A stretch of DNA of 32,500 bases from Leptospira alexanderi serovar Manhao 3 str. L 60 (lineage in GTDB: Bacteria; Spirochaetota; Leptospiria; Leptospirales; Leptospiraceae), in NCBI RefSeq assembly GCF_000243815.2, contig NZ_AHMT02000009.1:1-32500 (forward strand), written 5' to 3'. The position numbers and the translations under genes are program-made. The notes under the pieces were generated by a model. The model ran no database searches, was not told where the DNA came from, and was given only the letters and a program-made list of their open reading frames with translations. Shown in pieces: positions 11,331 to 32,500 of this stretch (positions are counted from its first letter, which is position 1; every line of letters begins with the position of its first letter).

Positions 11331-11714
11331 CCACGCATGTGGGGAAAAGGAAAGACCCTCTTTAACTCTGTCAACTAATTTCGGTTCAACCCCACGTGTG
11401 TGGGGAAAAGGTGAGGCCGCAGGAAAGTCTTCGGTTGGACTTTCATTTAACCCCACGTGTGTGGGGAAAAGACTAACCGGCCGCCACTACCTAGGCCGCC
11501 CTACGGTTCAACCCCACGTGTGTGGGGAAAAGCGGATACTCCTGGCTTTCCTGGCGCGCGTGCCCGGTTCAACCCCACGTGTGTGGGGAAAAGCAAGCGC
11601 CCATCTTCATCACACCAATAAAAACGGTTCAACCCCACGTGTGTGGGGAAAAGCGTCTTTAGTGCTCCCATTTTTCCGATTTGGTCGGTTCAACCCCACG
11701 TGTGTGGGGAAAAG
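11322..11714 (-). CRISPR. Orphan CRISPR array, type I-E-like repeats, 7 repeats and 6 spacers
   Basis: Repeats start at 11322, 11383, 11444, 11505, 11566, 11626 and 11687, each 28 bp plus a nearly constant preceding C, giving 29-bp units and 32-bp spacers (one is 31). Read on the minus strand the unit is CTTTTCCCC ACACAC GTGGGG TTGAACCG, whose CCCCAC/GTGGGG hairpin and 3' TTGAACCG are the type I-E pattern. Degeneration at the low-coordinate end (11322 and 11444 are variant) makes that the old end, so the leader should be above 11714. No cas gene is in the window, so interference would need Cas proteins encoded elsewhere. Two spacers (11472-11504, 11533-11565) are about two-thirds G+C, far above the host. 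Confidence 0.95.
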
Positions 11715-11742
11715 TCTAAAAGTTCGTATAGTATTTTACATA

Positions 11743-12044
11743 TTATGTCAGCTTAGAGTTTATTTTTAAAGGTATGATCTGATCTTGTGTTTTGTTCACA
11801 AAATCGATTAGGTTTGTAAAAGAAAAACTGTCCTCTTCAAGAAACCTTGAAAGACCGGAATCATTTAAAGTTCTTTCTGATTTCGATTTGGACTTAGCTT
11901 GGGCATAAAAGATAAACCTTCAAAATCTATTATCTCGCGAAACAAATCGTCATGAAAACGAATTTCGGATCCAAAGAAAGAGGGCCGATCATTTTGAAAG
12001 AGTTGGGAACAAACTTGTTTAGAAAGAGAGAAATTGTTTATCAT
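11743..12044 (-). pseudogene. Small unrecognised gene, frameshifted, next to the CRISPR leader
   Basis: From ATG (complement of 12042-12044) the minus strand reads MINNFSLSKQVCSQLFQNDR, then PSFFGSEIRFHDDLFREIID and on to a stop at 11865-11867. From about 11905 another frame gives AQAKSKSKSERTLNDSGLSR, then FLEEDSFSFTNLIDFVNKTQ, stopping at 11743. Adding one T to the short T4 run before ATGCCC (minus strand, near 11904-11907) joins them as ...EGLSFYAQAKSKS..., giving one protein of about 100 residues. Composition and continuity look coding. I do not recognise the family; it does not resemble Cas1 or Cas2. Its 3' end is 28 bases from the last repeat, so the CRISPR leader must overlap it or be very short. 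Confidence 0.55.
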
Positions 12045-12442
12045 AATATTATGTATATCGGAATTATATGAATTGAATGTTGTAAAAAAACAACGATAGG
12101 TTTATCCTTCGATCTATAAATTTTAAACTTGTGTGACGATCGCAATTTCTGAGTCAGGTTCATTGAGCAGAAATGAAAGTCGCACATAGAATAAAATGCG
12201 CCGTTTTCATACGATTCTGAGGAAGCCTTTCGTCATGAAAGGATCTTGCGGTTTCTGGATCCGTTCTCTTCTGAAGGAAAAAATTCTACAGGTCCGTCTT
12301 CCTACGGGCTTTATCCTGATCAGGTTCCGAAGATTCTGTCAGAGGTTACTACTTATCCCTATATAATCAGTGCCCAAGATTCTGCCTTTGAGCGTGGACT
12401 TGTGCTGAAATGGACGGTATTTCCCTTTGGAGTAGAATCGAA
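12045..12442. other. Gene-free stretch with one possible plus-strand remnant
   Basis: A plus-strand frame at 12246-12473 (75 codons, [20 protein letters not shown]...) reads like a protein C-terminus, but it has no ribosome-binding site and overlaps the end of the opposite gene by about 30 bases. I treat it as a possible remnant. I see nothing else in this stretch. Confidence 0.3.
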
Positions 12443-16683
<4,241 letters not shown>

Positions 16684-16709
16684 AATATTATTATATACAA
16701 ATTTAAAAG

Positions 16710-17847
<1,138 letters not shown>

Positions 17848-18202
17848 ATTTTACTCCTTCGACTTTTTATAGGCTTTACACGACCATTTGAAAACACAAA
17901 TCCAGTTTCTATTTTTTCGGAAAAATCCCCCGCGCAAAGGATCGAAGCGGGGTCCGTTCCACTTAAGTATTGATGATCGGTAAATTCGAATGGACCGAAG
18001 CTGAGAGCCTGGTGGTTGGGCGGCCTCAAAGTAATTTTCTTTGTTTGTCGAATAATATCCGCCCGACCATGCGCCCAACGTTTTTTTAAGAATTAAAATT
18101 TCGCACATTTTTTTAAGGTTAACAAAACGTCAACCTCCGACAGATAAGGTCAAAGTAACCGCCGATCGCCGACTATACTGGCGCCTTAAAATGCAGGAGT
18201 TC
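17848..18202. other. Intergenic stretch with possible small minus-strand gene or remnant
   Basis: On the minus strand two frames are open across 17851-18108: one reads MCEILILKKTLGAWSGGYYS..., the other ...RPPNHQALSFGPFEFTDHQY... Parts of each look protein-like, as if one gene had shifted frame. Neither has a ribosome-binding site, and the second runs into the aminotransferase gene. I leave it undecided. Confidence 0.25.
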
Positions 18203-18231
18203 TTGCATTGATTCTATTACTATTATATAAT
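18203..18231 (+). promoter_or_regulatory. Sigma-70-type promoter upstream of dps
   Basis: TTGCAT (18203-18208) and TATAAT (18226-18231) are separated by exactly 17 bases. A transcript would have a leader of about 165 bases before dps, crossing the repeat at 18317-18347. Confidence 0.7.
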
Positions 18232-18316
18232 TAGCTCACCTATTTTTTATTCTGGATGGACTTCGAGTTTTTTAATAGTATAAGTTCTTCGGAACGACTC
18301 AGAGTAAATCCTTTTC

Positions 18317-18389
<73 letters not shown>

Positions 18390-18403
18390 CGGGGGGTCTA
18401 AAT

Positions 18404-18886
<483 letters not shown>

Positions 18887-19029
18887 AATTTAAGACCTGA
18901 TTTTTTAATACGAACGGGTGTTCCGTTTAAAGGTGTGCTCGTTCTGCTTAAAAAAGAGTTACGAAAAAACTATGCTTTATGGATTTGGTCTTTGTATCTG
19001 AAAAAAGAATTACGGATTCTTTATCATGA

Positions 19030-19063
19030 AGGGCTAAATGTTATCCACGAACATTTAAAGCCC
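19030..19063. terminator. Inverted repeat between convergent dps and ALDH genes
   Basis: AGGGCTAAATGTT and AACATTTAAAGCCCT pair with a two-base bulge and an 8-base loop. It sits between two convergent genes and may serve both strands, though T tracts are poor. Confidence 0.45.
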
Positions 19064-19116
19064 TGATTCCTAAAGCCCCTATCCACTTACATCTAAAAAG
19101 AAAAAGTCTTGCGATG

Positions 19117-22713
<3,597 letters not shown>

Positions 22714-22784
22714 GATCGGTGAATTAAAAAATTTGAATTTTGAGAGAACCTCTATAAAATCCAAAAAGCTCTGGGTTTCATTTT

Positions 22785-23789
<1,005 letters not shown>

Positions 23790-24075
23790 AGTTTTCCTTG
23801 AATCGAAAGAATTCCGACTCTTCTACGGGATCGTCACTCTTTCTCAAGTATAATTCTCATTTTTGAATCTTATTTTTCTCATGAGTCTTTGTATTTTTTG
23901 AGGAAAGGCCGATTCGATTTTATCTTCGGATCAACTTGAAGTTTGTTTTAATCTGAACTTCAAAAGAACATTTTGTGGTAATAAATAAAAACTTCCCTAT
24001 ACAATCATTATAAACGGATAAGATGATTCATCAATCGGGCATCTGAGTGGAATTCGTATCCGATTAATCTTATTC
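23790..24075. other. Gene-free stretch
   Basis: No gene is supported. A small inverted repeat, TTGAAGTT and AACTTCAA with a 12-base loop, lies at about 23937-23964. Confidence 0.35.
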
Positions 24076-24164
24076 GCGATTTCTACATAAAGAAGTCCCA
24101 TCAGTTTTAGCATAAATCCTCGTTTAGGAGCAGAATTTTGGAAACTCTATTCTGTAGAGGTGAG
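24076..24164. mobile_element. 89-bp MITE-like relic related to positions 1-88
   Basis: It aligns along its whole length with the first 88 bases (CTACATAAAG.AGT at the left, CGTTTAGG.GC.GAAT in the middle, TGTAG.G.TGAG at the right) and has matching but diverged inverted ends. It has no transposase sequence, so the miniature form exists independently of the IS630-type element. Confidence 0.6.
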
Positions 24165-24203
24165 TAGGACAGTTCTAAATATAGAAAAGAATCCGTTCCG
24201 CTT

Positions 24204-24893
<690 letters not shown>

Positions 24894-24989
24894 GTGCTTA
24901 CTTTTTTTGCCCCCGAAGTTTTTGCATCAAGGAATTCTAAAATCAAAAATGACTTGAAAGTCGCATTAAAATATTTACGCTCAGAGTTT

Positions 24990-25700
<711 letters not shown>

Positions 25701-25747
25701 TTTTAGGAAACTGCCTTCCGCCGTAAAGAAACAGAATTTTAGAATAT

Positions 25748-26958
<1,211 letters not shown>

Positions 26959-26975
26959 ACGAACCTCACTCTTTT

Positions 26976-27038
<63 letters not shown>

Positions 27039-27126
27039 GAACCTTTGCAAGTTAAATGGGTTCTAAAATTATTTTTTAATCGGATTTGAGTAGCTTTTTG
27101 ACGGATTTTTGTGAAAATTTATCGTA

Positions 27127-27620
<494 letters not shown>

Positions 27621-27621
<1 letters not shown>

Positions 27622-27713
27622 AAACCCGTCCCAAAATCTTAGAATATGGGAACTACCGTGTTTTGTTGCTCGTTTACTGAGTTGATTTCTTTTAAGGTTT
27701 TGAAACGGGCTTT
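27621..27713. mobile_element. 93-bp inverted-repeat element between convergent genes
   Basis: AAAACCCGTCCCAAAATCTT (27621-27640) and AAGGTTTTGAAACGGGCTTTT (27693-27713) are inverted repeats with one gap and a few mismatches. They resemble the IS5-type ends (GTGTCCCAAAACC and GGTTTTGGGAC). It starts at the last base of the lipoprotein gene's stop codon and ends 9 bases before the next. It may be a miniature IS derivative now used as a two-way 3' end. Confidence 0.5.
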
Positions 27714-27722
27714 TAATACTAT

Positions 27723-29573
<1,851 letters not shown>

Positions 29574-29577
29574 CGTT

Positions 29578-29856
<279 letters not shown>

Positions 29857-30056
29857 GAGTTCAGGTTTCCTTTACAAAATCTGCCTCTCATTTTCCCGGA
29901 CTCCGGTTCTCCGACAACCGTATTTTTTGAGTTCTTCCGAAAGAAAACGCTGGCTAAAGAATTTGCAAAAGAATCTTATGATTAGGGATGAAAAATTTAC
30001 TAGGACTTTAACATCTCCGATAAGTTACTCAAACGTGGGAGTTCCCACAAGAGTAA

Positions 30057-30212
30057 CTTTTACTTGTAAATGTATGATTTTATGATAAAGAAAAATCTCT
30101 CGGATCTTTCCACCACCCGCCCCTCCACCCAGAATGAGGGTGGGGCCCGATTATCACAGGGGGTTGTCGTATTTCCGACGGATTTATCTTCGGATTCAAG
30201 TAATTTATGGGT
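30057..30212 (+). repeat. Interspersed repeat, copy B
   Basis: Homologous to 1725-1985 but without the ~100-base insertion. It carries a strong hairpin, CCACCC and GGGTGG around a 7-base loop (30126-30144). It ends about 20 bases before the proposed start of the thioredoxin gene and is read in frame with it. Bases 29857-30056 show nothing but the hisE leader and a GTGGGAGTTCCCAC palindrome near 30036. Confidence 0.65.
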
Positions 30213-30231
30213 AAAGTTGAAGTTGCGGCTT

Positions 30232-31086
30232 TTGAAACGCAACATAACATTTTCTCTTGAGTGTGTTGGATTTTTATCTTTCCCAGTTTCCGTTTTGTTT
30301 TGTGTAATTTTCTGTTTGCCGATTTCGGCTGAGATTCAATGGGAAAAATCTGTCAAAGCCGCTTTTGAAAAAGCAAAGACCAATGGAAAACCGATTTTTA
30401 TCGATGTCTATGCGGATTGGTGTGGTTACTGCAAGACTTTGAAGAATGAGATCTATCCCAAAAAAGAAGTTCAACTGGAACTTTCTAAGTTCGTTACACT
30501 TTCTTTAGACGGTGATACCTTTCCGAATTTAAAACGCAAGTACGGAATTAAAGGCTATCCCTCGATTCTTTTCTTGGATCAGAATGGAAGTCTCATTGAT
30601 AAAATTACCGGGATGCCGGATTCCAAGATGATTCTCAAATATTTGAAAAACGCATACGCTCGCAAAAACTTAGAGAAAGAATATCTCGAAAAATTAGCCA
30701 AAGATCCGAACGGGATCAAGACCAACTTTCAAGCGGGAGTTTATTATTTCGAAGCGAAAGAATATACAAAGGCCATTCAATTTTTTCAGAAAGCAATTAG
30801 CGCGGACGATACAAGGGATACGGATAAAAAACACGACGCATTATTTAATTTGGGAATTTCTTATTTAGAAGTCGGAAACTTTAAGTTTGCAATTGCCACT
30901 TTCAATTCGTATATTTCCAGATATCCAAACGGGGATCTATCTTCGGTCCTTTTCTTTCGAGCAAACGCATACGAAGAATTGAATCGAAAAGAAGAAGCAA
31001 AGGTTGATTACAAAAAGGTTCTGGAACTGACAACCGACCCGGAAGAAAAAAGAGACCTTCAATTCAGAATCGATTCTTTGAATTAG
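30232..31086 (+). CDS. Periplasmic thioredoxin-fold protein with TPR repeats
   Basis: I propose TTG 30232 as the start (284 residues), giving a signal peptide [12 protein letters not shown], then [20 protein letters not shown], ending near ISA. The frame is open back to ATG 30070, but that part lies in an interspersed repeat. The thioredoxin-like domain (about 35-140) has the redox pair in [13 protein letters not shown] (Cys64, Cys67) and the cis-proline region in [11 protein letters not shown]. Three TPR-like helix pairs follow ([59 protein letters not shown]). It probably reduces or isomerises disulphides outside the cytoplasm while docking a partner by its TPRs. No clear ribosome site supports the TTG. 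Confidence 0.8.
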   Translation: MKRNITFSLECVGFLSFPVSVLFCVIFCLPISAEIQWEKSVKAAFEKAKTNGKPIFIDVYADWCGYCKTLKNEIYPKKEVQLELSKFVTLSLDGDTFPNLKRKYGIKGYPSILFLDQNGSLIDKITGMPDSKMILKYLKNAYARKNLEKEYLEKLAKDPNGIKTNFQAGVYYFEAKEYTKAIQFFQKAISADDTRDTDKKHDALFNLGISYLEVGNFKFAIATFNSYISRYPNGDLSSVLFFRANAYEELNRKEEAKVDYKKVLELTTDPEEKRDLQFRIDSLN

Positions 31087-31101
31087 AATATTTCAATATT
31101 C
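31086..31101. terminator. Small hairpin between convergent genes
   Basis: GAATAT and ATATTC pair around a TTCA loop in the 51-base gap between the thioredoxin/TPR gene and murC. It is weak and without a clear T tract. Confidence 0.3.
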
Positions 31102-31137
31102 GATTTTCCTTGCATCGAACTCATGTTATTTATATAA

Positions 31138-32500
<1,363 letters not shown>

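Noticed and set aside
11398..11769. Plus-strand open frame with repeated 'TPRVWGK/NPTCVGK' peptides
   Set aside because: It is the CRISPR array translated; the peptide repeats are the DNA repeats read in shifting frames.

Overview
The window looks like chromosome of a pathogenic Leptospira. The supporting signs are the AT-rich genes, many lipoproteins with relaxed spirochaetal lipoboxes, an M9 collagenase lipoprotein of the ColA type, DUF1566 surface lipoproteins, a LON protease and DegT aminotransferase of leptospiral type, and a background of decayed insertion sequences and short interspersed repeats. The species cannot be fixed from sequence alone.

Layout. Positions 1-1143 hold a deleted IS630-type element, an orphan IS5-type end and a decayed lipoprotein gene. 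Next come a small acidic protein (1144-1611), an interspersed repeat, and an ECF sigma factor/FecR anti-sigma pair on the minus strand (2135-3739). A membrane protein (3801-4766) is divergent to the pair and shares a small domain with the FecR protein. Positions 4787-6313 carry an IS5-family element with perfect ends but a ruined transposase, plus AT-rich relic sequence. colA (6314-8983) follows, with a strong terminator. Positions 9043-10090 form a nest of elements: a 177-bp inverted-repeat element, then an IS630 relic broken by a truncated IS110 element. A lipoprotein gene (10307-11035) precedes an orphan type I-E-like CRISPR array (11322-11714). The array's old end is continuous with an 84-bp satellite carrying degenerate repeats, and its leader side abuts a previously hidden frameshifted small gene (11743-12044, minus).

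From 12443 on the window is mostly housekeeping and envelope genes: a two-copy DUF1566 lipoprotein, lon (frameshifted), a DegT sugar aminotransferase, dps with a clear sigma-70-type promoter, an ALDH3-type aldehyde dehydrogenase, an HDOD signalling protein, a CrtC-like lipocalin-fold protein, a HAD hydrolase divergent to an isonitrile-hydratase-like DJ-1 protein, a serine-hydrolase lipoprotein (frameshifted), a Cys-rich lipoprotein, a GT-C glycosyltransferase next to hisE, a thioredoxin/TPR protein, and murC running off the right edge with an unusual 80-residue insertion.

How it fits together. Envelope work (murC, the GT-C enzyme, the DegT aminotransferase, several lipoproteins), stress protection (dps, lon, ALDH, DJ-1, thioredoxin) and signalling (ECF sigma/FecR, HDOD) dominate. 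Five genes or gene remnants are broken at A or T runs, and each is repaired by adding exactly one base. This points to a common cause, either systematic homopolymer undercalling in the assembly or real slippage, and the broken genes should be read with that in mind. No tRNA, rRNA or cas gene was seen.
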